A stretch of DNA of 64,000 bases from Flavobacteriales bacterium (GCA_023251075.1 JAHEZM010000007.1:62001-126000); one strand, 5' to 3'; shown: positions 52,173 to 62,318, numbered from the stretch's first letter. Notes: a model not told the origin generated them from the sequence alone. Translations and numbers: made by a program.

Positions 52173-53423
52173 TTAAACTCCATGTAATTCAATAAAAATC
52201 CCTCCTTTCAACTGAAAGGTTTGTTTACCAACCGTAATTTTCTCGCCCTCATGCAAAGTGGCTAAGTTATTTATGTCCTTTTCAATAGTATGAATAGATC
52301 CCTTGGTTTTTAAGGCCAAATTGATGTATTCTATATTTATTCCCATTGTAGCTCCACAAACAATTACTTTAACAGGATGTTTCACTTTCGATAACAATTC
52401 CATATCGCGTGGGGTAGCCCAATTATCAGCAATCATGACATAAGTTGCAGAATCTCCGCATTTCTTCTCTGCCAAAATCATCGTTTCAACATTGTTTTCC
52501 GGACAGTCGCCACCACCACCTTTGTACATGGCCAATTTCGCTTTATTGTAAACAGAATCAAAGGCCATTGCTTTCACATGATAGATTCCTCCTACCTTTC
52601 CGGTTTCTTTTACCGTTTTGTTATCACCATCATTGAAGAAATAAAAATCCTTCACTTTTTTATTCATCGAATTCAATTTATACCATTGGAAAACTTGTCC
52701 TATATAAGGATACATACTCCCGGTCACATCGGTTAAAATCACCATGTTTTTCCATTTTTTATTTCTGTTGAATACTGCCGAAACAACGCTATCAGGGCGA
52801 GTAATTACATTTGTGCTTAATACCACCGAAGAACCATCCAAACGATAAACAATAAGTCCATCAGCGGATTCTATTGCTGCTTCAGAAAATGTACTTAATT
52901 TTTTATTCTCAATCTTTGATAAAGCTTCACAAGTATTTTTAGTTCCCGATTTCTTCCCCAATACCAACTCATCCAGCATATCCACCTGTTTCGCCATTTC
53001 CTCTTTAGTGGGAGCCGGCTGATAGTAAATTTTAAATCCATGAAATAATTTTCCTGCTTCCTCAATGGAATTCGCTTTTTGTCCGATCATTCTGTATTTA
53101 ATATTCTGATTTTTTAGCGAAGGGAATTTAGCATACAAAGCATCGAAACGCTGAACATCTATAGTATTCTGACTAAATACTTCCGCCCTTTGATAATTAG
53201 AATAACAATAGTCGATCATCACCACATTTCCTATTACACCATCACTTACTTTAGTAACGGTAGATTTGGCAAAAGGAAACTCCAGGGTAATTTCATTGAT
53301 TCCCGACTGAACGAAAGCCACTGTTTTTAAGTCATCTACTTTAATCGATTCAGAATTTTTTATGGTTCCTGCTTTCATATTTAATGAAAGTGCTACCATT
53401 AAAGCAAAAGTTAGTTTTTTCAT
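52173..53423 (-). CDS. Exported VWA-like protein
   Basis: 416 residues from ATG 53423; a longer frame to 53492 adds 23 residues before the signal peptide (KKLTFALMVALSLNMKAG) and is not used. The C-terminal half has a VWA-like MIDAS motif, ILTDVTGSMYPYIGQVFQWY (D-x-T-G-S), with a second motif GGGGDCPENNVETMI and VIADNWATPRDME. Those place it with metal-ion-adhesion-type domains of unclear role. The N-terminal part (about 25-200) is not recognised. The gene is divergent from the copper ATPase. Confidence 0.75.
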   Translation of the reverse strand: MKKLTFALMVALSLNMKAGTIKNSESIKVDDLKTVAFVQSGINEITLEFPFAKSTVTKVSDGVIGNVVMIDYCYSNYQRAEVFSQNTIDVQRFDALYAKFPSLKNQNIKYRMIGQKANSIEEAGKLFHGFKIYYQPAPTKEEMAKQVDMLDELVLGKKSGTKNTCEALSKIENKKLSTFSEAAIESADGLIVYRLDGSSVVLSTNVITRPDSVVSAVFNRNKKWKNMVILTDVTGSMYPYIGQVFQWYKLNSMNKKVKDFYFFNDGDNKTVKETGKVGGIYHVKAMAFDSVYNKAKLAMYKGGGGDCPENNVETMILAEKKCGDSATYVMIADNWATPRDMELLSKVKHPVKVIVCGATMGINIEYINLALKTKGSIHTIEKDINNLATLHEGEKITVGKQTFQLKGGIFIELHGV

Positions 53424-53537
53424 ACACGTTTTTTCTTCTTTAATGGGCAAACCTGAAAAAGGTAACCACGAAATTTTCACAAACCTTGACAATTATCAAT
53501 CTTCTCTCTATAGATAATTTAGTACCTTTAAAAACCA

Positions 53538-55655
53538 ATGGAAAAGCAACGCTTAGATATATCGGGAATGGATTGCACCAATTGCGCAATGACCATTAAA
53601 AAAGTTATTGAAAAGACTGGTGCATCTGATGTTTCTGTAAATTTCACCACCGGTGAAGCGGCCTTTGTATTAAAAAACAATGATCTCAACAACATTGTTC
53701 AATCGGTAAAGGATTTGGGTTATGGTGTGGCAATAGCCGCTCCGGAACAAATGCACACAGAAAATCACACTCATTCACACGAAGAAGAAGGAATATTTAG
53801 AATAGAAAATCTATTGATTTTTTGCGCTCTGCTTACTGCACCACTCCTGCTGCATATGTTCCTCGACGAAGATTCTATTTTAAACCAACCTTGGTTACAA
53901 TTGATTTTAAGCACACCTGTTTTCATTGTGGGGTGTTTTCGTTTTGGTAAAAGTGCGTGGGAATCTGTAAAAATTATGATTCCGAATATGGATGTATTGA
54001 TTTTCGTGGGATCGAGTGCAGCTTACTTTTACAGTATTGCCGGTGCCTTCTTTTTACATCCTGATCATGCACATTCTTATCTGTTTTTCGAAACCTCTGC
54101 GTCCATCATTACTTTGGTGCTAACGGGCAATTGGATAGAGCATTTATCGGTGAAAAGAACCACGAGCGCCATTGGTGAATTAAGTAAACTACAAAAATCT
54201 ACGGCTCGTTTGTATTCTCGTTTTGCCGAGGGAGGTTTTATGGAAGTAGAAGTAAAAGACATTCAAATTCATGATGTAGTAATGGTAAGTGAAGGTGAGC
54301 AAATTCCCATGGATGGCATTGTTACTGAGGGAGAGTGCTGGGTAGATGAATCATTAATTTCAGGTGAAAGCATTCCTGTTTTAAAGAAAAAGGGAGATCA
54401 GGTAATAGGCGGAACCTTATGTAAAGAAGGAAATTTTCGATTTTCTGTAAACAGAATTGGAAAAGACACCACCCTTCAACAAATTATTTCTTTAGTAAAA
54501 AGTGCTCAGGAAAATCAACCTGAAATTCAAAGGATAGGCGATAAAGTAAGTGCTGTTTTTGTTCCTGTTGTTTTAGGAATATCGGCCTTAACATTTCTGT
54601 TGTGTTATTTCGTTTTCAATACCAGTAGCGAAGTAGCAGTAATGAATAGCATTGCGGTATTGGTAATCTCTTGTCCGTGCGCCATGGGTCTCGCCACCCC
54701 TACCGCTGTTATGGTGAGCATTGGTAAAGCTGCAAAACAAGGAATATTAATTCGCGGTGGAAATACTCTTGAACAGCTATCGGAAATTAAACAAATTGTT
54801 TTCGATAAAACAGGAACCTTAACAACGGGAGAATTTCGCATAAAAAATATTGAGGTACTAAATAATACCAGCTTATCAGATGTTCAAAATCTTATTTTTT
54901 CTTTGGAAAGCAAATCGGTACACCCCATTGCTAAATCAATTTGTAAAATATTAAAATCAACAGCTCAGTTAGTAGAATTGAATGATGTAAAAGAAATAAG
55001 AGGACAAGGAATTATAGGAAAACACCAAAATCAATCGATAGAATTGAAAGCAGGGAACTTAGCCGGAGAATTAATTTTATTGAAAGAAAATATTGAAATC
55101 GCTCACATTTACATTGAAGATGAAATAAAAAAAGAAGTCAAAGAAGTGATCACCTGGCTTCATCAAAAAGGAATTACACCTATTTTATTATCCGGCGACA
55201 AAAAAGAAAATTGCGAAAACCTGGCAAAAGAAGTGGGCATTAAAGAGGTGTATTTCGAACAAAAACCAGAAGATAAATTGCGCGTAATGGAGGAGCTGAA
55301 CAAAAAAGCGAAAACCGCCATGGTGGGTGATGGAATTAATGATGCCCCCGCTTTAACCAAGGCCTATGTAGGTATTTCATTGGGTGGAGCCACTGATGTA
55401 GCTAAAAAATCGGCGCAGGTTATTTTGCTCAACAACCAAAGCTTAATTCAGGTAAAAGAAGTATTGAGCTTAGGAAAAATCACCTTACGCACCATCAAAC
55501 AAAATTTATTTTGGGCCCTATTATACAACGTTATAGCAATACCATTTGCAGCATTTGGATTTTTAATGCCAATGTTTGCTGCAATTGCAATGGCCTGTTC
55601 AGATGTGTTTGTTATTGGAAATTCTTTACGTATCAAAACAAAAGTGTTAAATTGA
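53538..55655 (+). CDS. copA: Copper-type P1B ATPase
   Basis: 705 residues. An N-terminal HMA domain (1-70) has the metal-binding MDCTNCA with Cys13 and Cys16, followed by a His-rich linker (MHTENHTHSHEEEG). Eight membrane helices follow. Signature residues are the CPC in SCPCAMGLATP (about 378-380), the phosphorylated Asp in DKTGTLTTGEF (about 423), the HP in KSVHPIAKS, and GDGINDAPAL. CPC with HMA indicates Cu(I) export; some relatives supply copper to cbb3 oxidase. A GT4 gene follows seven bases downstream. Confidence 0.95.
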   Translation: MEKQRLDISGMDCTNCAMTIKKVIEKTGASDVSVNFTTGEAAFVLKNNDLNNIVQSVKDLGYGVAIAAPEQMHTENHTHSHEEEGIFRIENLLIFCALLTAPLLLHMFLDEDSILNQPWLQLILSTPVFIVGCFRFGKSAWESVKIMIPNMDVLIFVGSSAAYFYSIAGAFFLHPDHAHSYLFFETSASIITLVLTGNWIEHLSVKRTTSAIGELSKLQKSTARLYSRFAEGGFMEVEVKDIQIHDVVMVSEGEQIPMDGIVTEGECWVDESLISGESIPVLKKKGDQVIGGTLCKEGNFRFSVNRIGKDTTLQQIISLVKSAQENQPEIQRIGDKVSAVFVPVVLGISALTFLLCYFVFNTSSEVAVMNSIAVLVISCPCAMGLATPTAVMVSIGKAAKQGILIRGGNTLEQLSEIKQIVFDKTGTLTTGEFRIKNIEVLNNTSLSDVQNLIFSLESKSVHPIAKSICKILKSTAQLVELNDVKEIRGQGIIGKHQNQSIELKAGNLAGELILLKENIEIAHIYIEDEIKKEVKEVITWLHQKGITPILLSGDKKENCENLAKEVGIKEVYFEQKPEDKLRVMEELNKKAKTAMVGDGINDAPALTKAYVGISLGGATDVAKKSAQVILLNNQSLIQVKEVLSLGKITLRTIKQNLFWALLYNVIAIPFAAFGFLMPMFAAIAMACSDVFVIGNSLRIKTKVLN

Positions 55656-55662
55656 CCCCGTT

Positions 55663-56823
55663 TTGGCAGAGAGAAAAAACATATTATTTCTAAGTAGCTG
55701 GTATCCACATAAAAAGGATCCTACGCTAGGTATTTTCGTTAAGCGACATGCCGAAGCCGTTCACCTTAAAAATAACGTTTGTGTTATTTTCGTGAAGGGT
55801 GTCGACCATCAAAAAAATCATTTCGATACCGTAATTCATTCCGATAAAGGAGTCACTGAAATTATGGTGACCTTTCGCAAAAGCACAAAAAAAATGGGTA
55901 TTGGTAAACTTATCAATAGAGCCCGTTACTACATAGGACACCAGTTGGGATGGAGAGCATTGAAAGTAATGGGATATCGTCCTGATTTAATTCACGTAAA
56001 TGTTGTTTATCCTGCTGGAATCATGGCCCTGATCTGGAAAAAGGTGAAGGGTATTCCTTATATTATTACTGAACACTGGACCGGTTATTTACCAGAAGAC
56101 AATAGATATACTGCTTCTAAAATGATGCAGTGGATATCTAAAAAAGTGGTGAAAAATGCAGAAGAAGTAATTGCTGTCTCTGGCGGATTAAAAGAAGCGA
56201 TGCGGCATCATGGATTGGAAAACAAATACAGTATCATACCGAATGTAGTTGACACCAATTTCTTTTATTACACCACTCCTATCGAAACCCGAAAACATCA
56301 GTTTGTGATCGTAGCCGATTTGTACGATAAACAAAAAAATATTTCGGGTACCATTCTAACCTTTAAACATTTGGTTGAAAGAGATTCCCATGCCAGCTTG
56401 GTTGTAATTGGAGATGGTAGAGACCGTGGTGTATTAGAACAACTCGTTACCAATTTAGAACTCAATGAATTTGTGAAATTTTTAGGCGTTTTAGATCCGA
56501 TAGAAGTGAGAAATCATATGCAAAATGCCACCGCAACAGTTCTCTTCAGCAATTTCGAGAACCAACCTTGCGTTATAGCTGAGTCGTTTGCCTGTGGCAC
56601 TCCTGTTATTGCAACCAATGTAGGTGGAATAAAAGAACATTTACTAGAACAGCACGGATATTTAGTGGAAGCTAACGACAATGAAGCACTGTTGAATGCA
56701 ATGCAAAAAATGATGCGACATAAAACATTCGATCCTCACGTAATTCGTCAGTATGCACTGGAACACTTTGGATCAAATGTGATTGGTAGTAAGTTAAACG
56801 ATATTTATTTAAAGCATATTTAA
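55663..56823 (+). CDS. Family 4 glycosyltransferase, TTG start
   Basis: 386 residues from TTG 55663 (MAERKNILFLSSWYPH), since no in-frame ATG is near and an in-frame stop lies upstream at 55648. The GT-B fold is clear: ILFLSSWYPHKKDPTLG, DLIHVNVVYPAG, VSGGLKEAMR, SIIPNVVDTNFF, and the donor site FENQPCVIAESFACGTPVIA. Retaining glycosyltransferase for a surface polysaccharide. It begins the four-gene glycan run after copA. Confidence 0.92.
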   Translation: MAERKNILFLSSWYPHKKDPTLGIFVKRHAEAVHLKNNVCVIFVKGVDHQKNHFDTVIHSDKGVTEIMVTFRKSTKKMGIGKLINRARYYIGHQLGWRALKVMGYRPDLIHVNVVYPAGIMALIWKKVKGIPYIITEHWTGYLPEDNRYTASKMMQWISKKVVKNAEEVIAVSGGLKEAMRHHGLENKYSIIPNVVDTNFFYYTTPIETRKHQFVIVADLYDKQKNISGTILTFKHLVERDSHASLVVIGDGRDRGVLEQLVTNLELNEFVKFLGVLDPIEVRNHMQNATATVLFSNFENQPCVIAESFACGTPVIATNVGGIKEHLLEQHGYLVEANDNEALLNAMQKMMRHKTFDPHVIRQYALEHFGSNVIGSKLNDIYLKHI

Positions 56824-56824
56824 G

Positions 56825-58186
56825 TTGGTTCGTTCCCTTTTTAATAAATACACTGCAGCTACAAAGGAAAAATCTTTCAAAGGAAAATACCTTAAAAACC
56901 TAAGTTCAAGTTTTATTTTGAACGTAGGTTCCATTCTAATCACCTATCTCACCAATCTTATTTTAACCAATATTACCAACAAGGCTGAATACGGTGCTTA
57001 TGTGGCGGTAAATAATTTAGCAAGCATTATTGCTTTGTTCGCTCCGCTAGGGTTGAGCACTTTGGTAATCCGACAAATTGGAGAATATAAATCGGGAAAA
57101 CAATTCGCTTTAATTAAAGGCATGAATCACTTCAGCGCCTGGTTTATTTTCACCAGCTCGGCTATTCTTTCCTTTCTTACTTATCTAGCTTGTGTGCATT
57201 TTGATTTGATTAAAGGTCTCGACAATCCGGTGTACTTAATTATTGGTTTATCTACTGTGCCCTTTTTGGCTTTAATGAGTTATCACCAGGCAGTACTTAG
57301 CGCATTACAACACACGGGAAAAGCTTTGTTGGGCGAAAAAATTATTCGTCCGATTTTATTGGCCGCAGGAAGTGCACTTATTTTTTATTTCTATGGATTA
57401 CCCGATGGCGGTGATTTGATCAATTTATTTTTGATTGCATGCATCATTGTTTTCCTGATCAATTATTCATTAATGCGTCGTGGATTAAAATTTGAAATTC
57501 CGGAAGGACATGGCAAAGAATACGATAAATTAAATTGGATCAAACAGGGATGGATTTTTGTACCTATCAGTATGCTCTCGGTGATCAATGCAAAAATTGA
57601 TGTACAAATGATTGGAATGTTAATGGACAAAGGTATTGCACTAGATAAAATTGCCGTTTACAACGTTGCCAACAAAGCTGCTCAAGGGGTATCATTGGCA
57701 TTGCTTATTGCCAATTATGTTTTAGGTCCGTCGGTTGCCGAACTCTATTATTCCAACGAAATGGATCGCTTACAAAATGTAGTTACTAAAACTGCAAAAC
57801 TGGTAACGTTAATCACTATTCCTCCGGTTATTATTTTAATCATCTTTGGAAAATGGTTGCTTGGATTGTATGGTGAAGGCTATGAAGAAGGCTATACCTC
57901 TATGATCATTTTAACGATCGGACAATTCATTAATGTGTTTACAGGATCAGTAGGATATTTATTGCTCGTAACAAAAAATGAAAAATATTCCTTTTGGGGT
58001 ATGGGCATTAGTGTTGTTTTAAATATTGCTTTAAATTATTTGCTTATTGATGAATACGGTATTGAAGGTGTTTCTTTTGCAACAGCATTGGCTATAGCCG
58101 CGTGGAATTTCATTATGCTTTATTACCTGCTTAAAAAAACGGGTATTAATCCTTTGCCCTTTAGTTTACCAAAACGAAAAAATTGA
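56825..58186 (+). CDS. Polysaccharide flippase (Wzx/MATE-like), TTG start
   Basis: 453 residues with about 12 membrane helices. The start is TTG 56825 (MVRSLFNKYTAATKE); an in-frame stop at 56810 excludes anything earlier. The sequence SSSFILNVGSILITYLTNLI and LAPLGLSTLVIRQIGEYKSG-like N-terminal helices fit the oligosaccharide flippase superfamily. It would move lipid-linked glycan units across the inner membrane. One base separates it from the GT4 stop; its own stop overlaps the sulfotransferase start. Confidence 0.9.
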   Translation: MVRSLFNKYTAATKEKSFKGKYLKNLSSSFILNVGSILITYLTNLILTNITNKAEYGAYVAVNNLASIIALFAPLGLSTLVIRQIGEYKSGKQFALIKGMNHFSAWFIFTSSAILSFLTYLACVHFDLIKGLDNPVYLIIGLSTVPFLALMSYHQAVLSALQHTGKALLGEKIIRPILLAAGSALIFYFYGLPDGGDLINLFLIACIIVFLINYSLMRRGLKFEIPEGHGKEYDKLNWIKQGWIFVPISMLSVINAKIDVQMIGMLMDKGIALDKIAVYNVANKAAQGVSLALLIANYVLGPSVAELYYSNEMDRLQNVVTKTAKLVTLITIPPVIILIIFGKWLLGLYGEGYEEGYTSMIILTIGQFINVFTGSVGYLLLVTKNEKYSFWGMGISVVLNIALNYLLIDEYGIEGVSFATALAIAAWNFIMLYYLLKKTGINPLPFSLPKRKN

Positions 58187-59088
58187 CAAATACTGAAACA
58201 AAATATCCTAATTTCTTTATTGTTGGGGCGCCTAAATGCGGCACCACATCATTGGTACACTATTTACAACAAAGTCCCAATATCTTTTTTGCCCCCAAAG
58301 AAATTCACTTCTTCGGCAGAGATTTACAAATTGTAAATCAATTAAAAGACACTGAAAAATATTTGAATTACTTCAACAAATCCACTCAACCGTTAAGAGG
58401 TGATGCTTCGGTTTGGTATCTCTATTCTCGAAGTGCTCCACAAGAAATAAAACAAATGATGCAGAATCCTAAAATCATTATTTGTTTGCGACATCCGGTA
58501 GAAATGATTCACTCCTTACACAGCGAAAATTTGTACAATGCCGATGAGAATGAAAAAGATTTTGAAAAAGCATTGGCCCTGGAATACAGCAGAACTACGC
58601 ATCAAAACATTCCACTTAAAGCACGATTTGAACAATGTTTATTTTACAAACAAAATGGTTTATATAGTGGGCATATAGAACGTTGGCTAAAAGAATTTGG
58701 AAAAGAAAATGTGCATTTTGTTTTATTAAATGAATTAAGAAGTAATGCCTTAGAAACAACCAATGATTGTTTAAAGTTTCTGGGAGAAAAACCATTAGAA
58801 AACATGAACTCTGATGTGAAGAACGAAGGGAAATCATATGGCTCATTAGTACTTCATCAAAAATTTAAAACAGCCAATAACTTCGAAAAAAATATCATTC
58901 GCTTTCTTCTCCCTTCAAAAAAATTGCGCAAAAAAATATTAGATAAAATTTACCAAAAGAATATTCACGTGGGTCAACAAGAAAACATGAGTAATGAACT
59001 ACGCTCACAATTGCTCTCTTTCTTTAAAGAAGACATTAAAAAAACTTCCGAATTAATTGATAAAAATTTAAATCACTGGTTATTATAA
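58183..59088 (+). CDS. Sulfotransferase, TTG start
   Basis: 301 residues from TTG 58183, overlapping the flippase TGA (TTGA). The 5'-phosphosulfate loop is FIVGAPKCGTTSLVHYLQ (about 12-29) and the 3'-phosphate element is IICLRHPVEMIHSLHSE. These fit PAPS-dependent sulfotransferases of the NDST/heparan-sulfate type. It would add sulfate to a sugar in the polymer encoded by this cluster; substrate inferred from context. No PAPS synthesis gene is nearby. Confidence 0.9.
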   Translation: MTNTETKYPNFFIVGAPKCGTTSLVHYLQQSPNIFFAPKEIHFFGRDLQIVNQLKDTEKYLNYFNKSTQPLRGDASVWYLYSRSAPQEIKQMMQNPKIIICLRHPVEMIHSLHSENLYNADENEKDFEKALALEYSRTTHQNIPLKARFEQCLFYKQNGLYSGHIERWLKEFGKENVHFVLLNELRSNALETTNDCLKFLGEKPLENMNSDVKNEGKSYGSLVLHQKFKTANNFEKNIIRFLLPSKKLRKKILDKIYQKNIHVGQQENMSNELRSQLLSFFKEDIKKTSELIDKNLNHWLL

Positions 59089-59089
59089 A

Positions 59090-61009
59090 ATGTGTGGAAT
59101 AAGCGGCATAGTGCAATTCAACCCTGCTTTCAATACTGCTGCTGCGGTAAAGAAAATGAATAGCAAGATTGCACATCGCGGACCCGATGATGAAGGATTT
59201 GTATTATTCAACAAAGAAGAAAAAAGAATATGTTTTAGCGAAATTACACCTCAAAATGTACGTGAAAGTTCTTTTTCTTTTTCACCCAAAAACAATATCG
59301 ATGATACTTCAAAACCTTATACCATAGCATTAGCACACCGACGATTATCCATTCTTGATCTCTCCCCTTCTGGTCACCAACCCATGTGTTCACAGGAAGA
59401 AAATATTTGGATTACTTTCAATGGTGAAATATACAACTACAAAGAATTACGAGAGCAACTACAACAAAAAGGATATTCATTTGTTTCTCATTCCGATACA
59501 GAAGTGATCATCAACAGCTATAAAGAATGGGGCAACGATTGTGTAAACTATTTCAATGGAATGTGGGCCTTTGTGATTTACGATCAAGAAAAAAATATTT
59601 TATTCGCTAGTCGCGATCGCTTTGGTGTTAAACCCTTTTACTATTCTATCGATCAAAATAAATTCTTGTTTGCATCAGAACAAAAAGCACTTTTACATTC
59701 AGGATTAATTGAAAAGAAAATAAATCCTCAAGCCGCTTTCGATTATTTAAGCTTCAACGAAATTGAAACAACACCTCAAGGATTATTAGAAGGAATCATA
59801 GAATTGGAGCCTGCTCACAATTTATATCTTGATCTATCCACACACAAAGTTGAAATTAAAAAATACTATTCTCTCACTTACAATACTTCTAGTGTTGTGG
59901 TTAATTCAAAACAGATTAATGATTATGTAGAAGCCGTAAAAGAAAAAGTAATCTCCTCTGTAAAACTTCGTTTGCGTGCCGATGTGGAAGTAGGCTCTTG
60001 TTTGAGTGGTGGATTAGATTCCTCTGTGATTGTCGGGTTAATGCATCACTTGGTTCCTAAACAAAAAATTCATTTGTACACAGCAGGTACAAGTGATAAA
60101 AATTTGGATGAAAGCTCTTGGGCTAAAAAAGTGGTAGATCATGTGAACGGACAATGGCATTTGATTCAACCCACTTCCAATGAACTATTGAAAGACCTTG
60201 AAGAACTAACCCTTTGCCAAGATATTCCTCTTTTCTCCACCAGTACCTACGCCCAATGGCGCGTGATGAAACAAGTGAAAGAAAGTGGGATTAAAGTAGT
60301 ACTCGACGGACAAGGTGGCGACGAACTTTTTGGTGGATATGCACACCACAAATATTTTTTAGCGAGAGAAAATAACTCAGGGAAATTCAGCAAAGAATGG
60401 TTGAAACAACACGGAATAAAATCGCTACCCACTTCACTGCTGAAACAAATGTACAAAGCAAATTTCAGTGATTTTAAAATGATTAGTGATGATTTGTATA
60501 GCAATTATTCCACTTCAGCATTCAAGCATTTTAAAAACGATAAGCAATATTCTTTAAACGAAAGATTAGCGAGTGAATTTTACAATACAAGTTTAAAATC
60601 ATACCTCAAATGTGAAGACCGCTGCTCTATGTGGTTTTCAGTAGAATCGAGAGTTCCTTTTGCCGATGACATAGAATTAATTGAATTGCTTTTTTCTATT
60701 CCGGGAACATACAAAATCATCAACGACTCTATGAAACATTTGCTGAAGGAAAGCATCAAAGGATATATTCCTGAAGATGTTCGTTTGCGCAAAGACAAAC
60801 TTGGATACGTTACTCCCAACAACGAATGGCTCTATCAAATAAAAGAGGATGTTCGCGATTATTTCTCCAACGATTTAAAAGATTATATTAATCTTGATTA
60901 CCTCAACAAAAACTACCATAAGTTTTTCGATCAACGCCATTTACCAGAAAACAGAAGGATATTTAAACTGTTGAGTTTTGCTGTTTGGAAAAAGGTGAAT
61001 GGAGTTTAA
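59090..61009 (+). CDS. asnB: Glutamine-hydrolysing asparagine synthetase-like amidotransferase
   Basis: 639 residues. Starts MCGISGIVQF with catalytic Cys2; the glutaminase domain includes AHRGPDDEGF and HRRLSILDLSPSGHQPM. The synthetase domain has the ATP pyrophosphatase loop GSCLSGGLDSSVIVG. In glycan clusters such proteins often amidate uronic acids rather than make asparagine, which is plausible here. It begins one base after the sulfotransferase and overlaps the converging gene at the 3' end. Confidence 0.88.
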   Translation: MCGISGIVQFNPAFNTAAAVKKMNSKIAHRGPDDEGFVLFNKEEKRICFSEITPQNVRESSFSFSPKNNIDDTSKPYTIALAHRRLSILDLSPSGHQPMCSQEENIWITFNGEIYNYKELREQLQQKGYSFVSHSDTEVIINSYKEWGNDCVNYFNGMWAFVIYDQEKNILFASRDRFGVKPFYYSIDQNKFLFASEQKALLHSGLIEKKINPQAAFDYLSFNEIETTPQGLLEGIIELEPAHNLYLDLSTHKVEIKKYYSLTYNTSSVVVNSKQINDYVEAVKEKVISSVKLRLRADVEVGSCLSGGLDSSVIVGLMHHLVPKQKIHLYTAGTSDKNLDESSWAKKVVDHVNGQWHLIQPTSNELLKDLEELTLCQDIPLFSTSTYAQWRVMKQVKESGIKVVLDGQGGDELFGGYAHHKYFLARENNSGKFSKEWLKQHGIKSLPTSLLKQMYKANFSDFKMISDDLYSNYSTSAFKHFKNDKQYSLNERLASEFYNTSLKSYLKCEDRCSMWFSVESRVPFADDIELIELLFSIPGTYKIINDSMKHLLKESIKGYIPEDVRLRKDKLGYVTPNNEWLYQIKEDVRDYFSNDLKDYINLDYLNKNYHKFFDQRHLPENRRIFKLLSFAVWKKVNGV

Positions 61010-62166
61010 TCTACCTTATACATTACACAGCGAAATCCTAAATTAGAATTACTTCTTAGTTCATTCATACTATCTCTAATACAAATCTTTCTTTTTTCAT
61101 CATACTTTACAATGACTTTGTTTTTTCCTTTTGAATAAATAGGAACGCCATAAGAAAAATCCAAATTAGCTCTGAATTGCTTTGACTCATACATATCATA
61201 AATTCTATCAGAACTAACATGCCTTTTCACCGCAATGGGCTTTCCATTCACATCTTCACCAATCACTACAAAAGGCATTTTCCCTAAACTATCTTTTATC
61301 TCAAGTGTATTATGATCATTAGGAACACTAAATCTCTCATACAATTCTACAGCACTATTTTGACCCATATCTATTGAATATTCATTGTAAATCCACTCGT
61401 TGATATTGTTATGAAATCCAAAATCATTACTTGAAAAAAAAGTATTATCACCTCCTTTGATACCGTAAAATTTAGTCCACAAATTAATGTAATATTTGTC
61501 GCTACTTAAATACATGTTCATTTCTGATTCTAATTGTTCTTTATTGATTTTCAATATTTTTTCGCGAGCAATTTTCCATTCATATTCAGAAGGCAAACGC
61601 AAAGCAGGTAAATAAATTCGATCTTCCCATTTCACAAAATTCTTCTCTGCACTTTTTCGATTACCATAATATTGCTGCATCATTTCTGCTTCCGTATTAA
61701 AATTATCTTCATCTAGTTGTACAGAATTAAAATTCAATATTTTTTCCTGTATCAATATATATTCATTTAACCGATCAGTCTTCCACTCGCAATAACGTTG
61801 AATTTGTTGCCAATTCAAACCAACCACGGGATAATACGAAAATGCAGGATGAGAAAAATAATTATCATCCATGGGATCATTGAAATTAGAATTATTCCAA
61901 ACAGAATCGGGTATAGCTTTTTGATAAACTTCAGGATAAGATTGTGCAAACACCTCACGCAACCACTTGAGATAAGTTGCATAATCAATATTTGTTTCTT
62001 CATGCATTCCAATATAAAAGGCAGGTGTTATAGAATCGCCTTCTATCAATAACATATCTTTTGGTATATATTTAGAACGAATACTCTTTTGATTATTTAT
62101 AAAAGAAACACTTATTATGGAAATAAGAATAAATATACCCACTAAGGCTAACCTAAATACTTTCAT
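61006..62166 (-). CDS. SUMF1/FGE-fold lipoprotein-like or exported protein (GldJ/GldK-like)
   Basis: 386 residues with an N-terminal hydrophobic segment (about 5-24) but no lipobox. The fold is suggested by YYPVVGLNWQQIQRYCEWKT, LRLPSEYEWKIAR, NINEWIYNEY and NLGFRCVMYK, the pattern shared by formylglycine-generating enzymes and GldJ/GldK of the gliding/T9SS machine. The catalytic cysteine pair of true FGEs is not evident, so a structural role is more likely. It converges with asnB, overlapping by four bases. Confidence 0.8.
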   Translation of the reverse strand: MKVFRLALVGIFILISIISVSFINNQKSIRSKYIPKDMLLIEGDSITPAFYIGMHEETNIDYATYLKWLREVFAQSYPEVYQKAIPDSVWNNSNFNDPMDDNYFSHPAFSYYPVVGLNWQQIQRYCEWKTDRLNEYILIQEKILNFNSVQLDEDNFNTEAEMMQQYYGNRKSAEKNFVKWEDRIYLPALRLPSEYEWKIAREKILKINKEQLESEMNMYLSSDKYYINLWTKFYGIKGGDNTFFSSNDFGFHNNINEWIYNEYSIDMGQNSAVELYERFSVPNDHNTLEIKDSLGKMPFVVIGEDVNGKPIAVKRHVSSDRIYDMYESKQFRANLDFSYGVPIYSKGKNKVIVKYDEKRKICIRDSMNELRSNSNLGFRCVMYKVD

Positions 62167-62310
62167 TTTAATTAATTTGTGATTTTCCAGATTCCACTAA
62201 AATAGGAAAATAAATATTATTTTAAATTATACTTTCGTTCACTTAATTCTCGTTAGGAAAATTATGTGGAAGAGTATGAATATTAAAGTGCAGTAATATA
62301 TTATTTCTTT

Positions 62311-62318
62311 TACATTTG
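62311..62318 (+). promoter_or_regulatory. Candidate -7 element for the 62340 gene
   Basis: TACATTTG fits TAnnTTTG and lies 21 bases before ATG 62340, which excludes an earlier TTG start at 62316. No clear -33 element. Confidence 0.45.
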
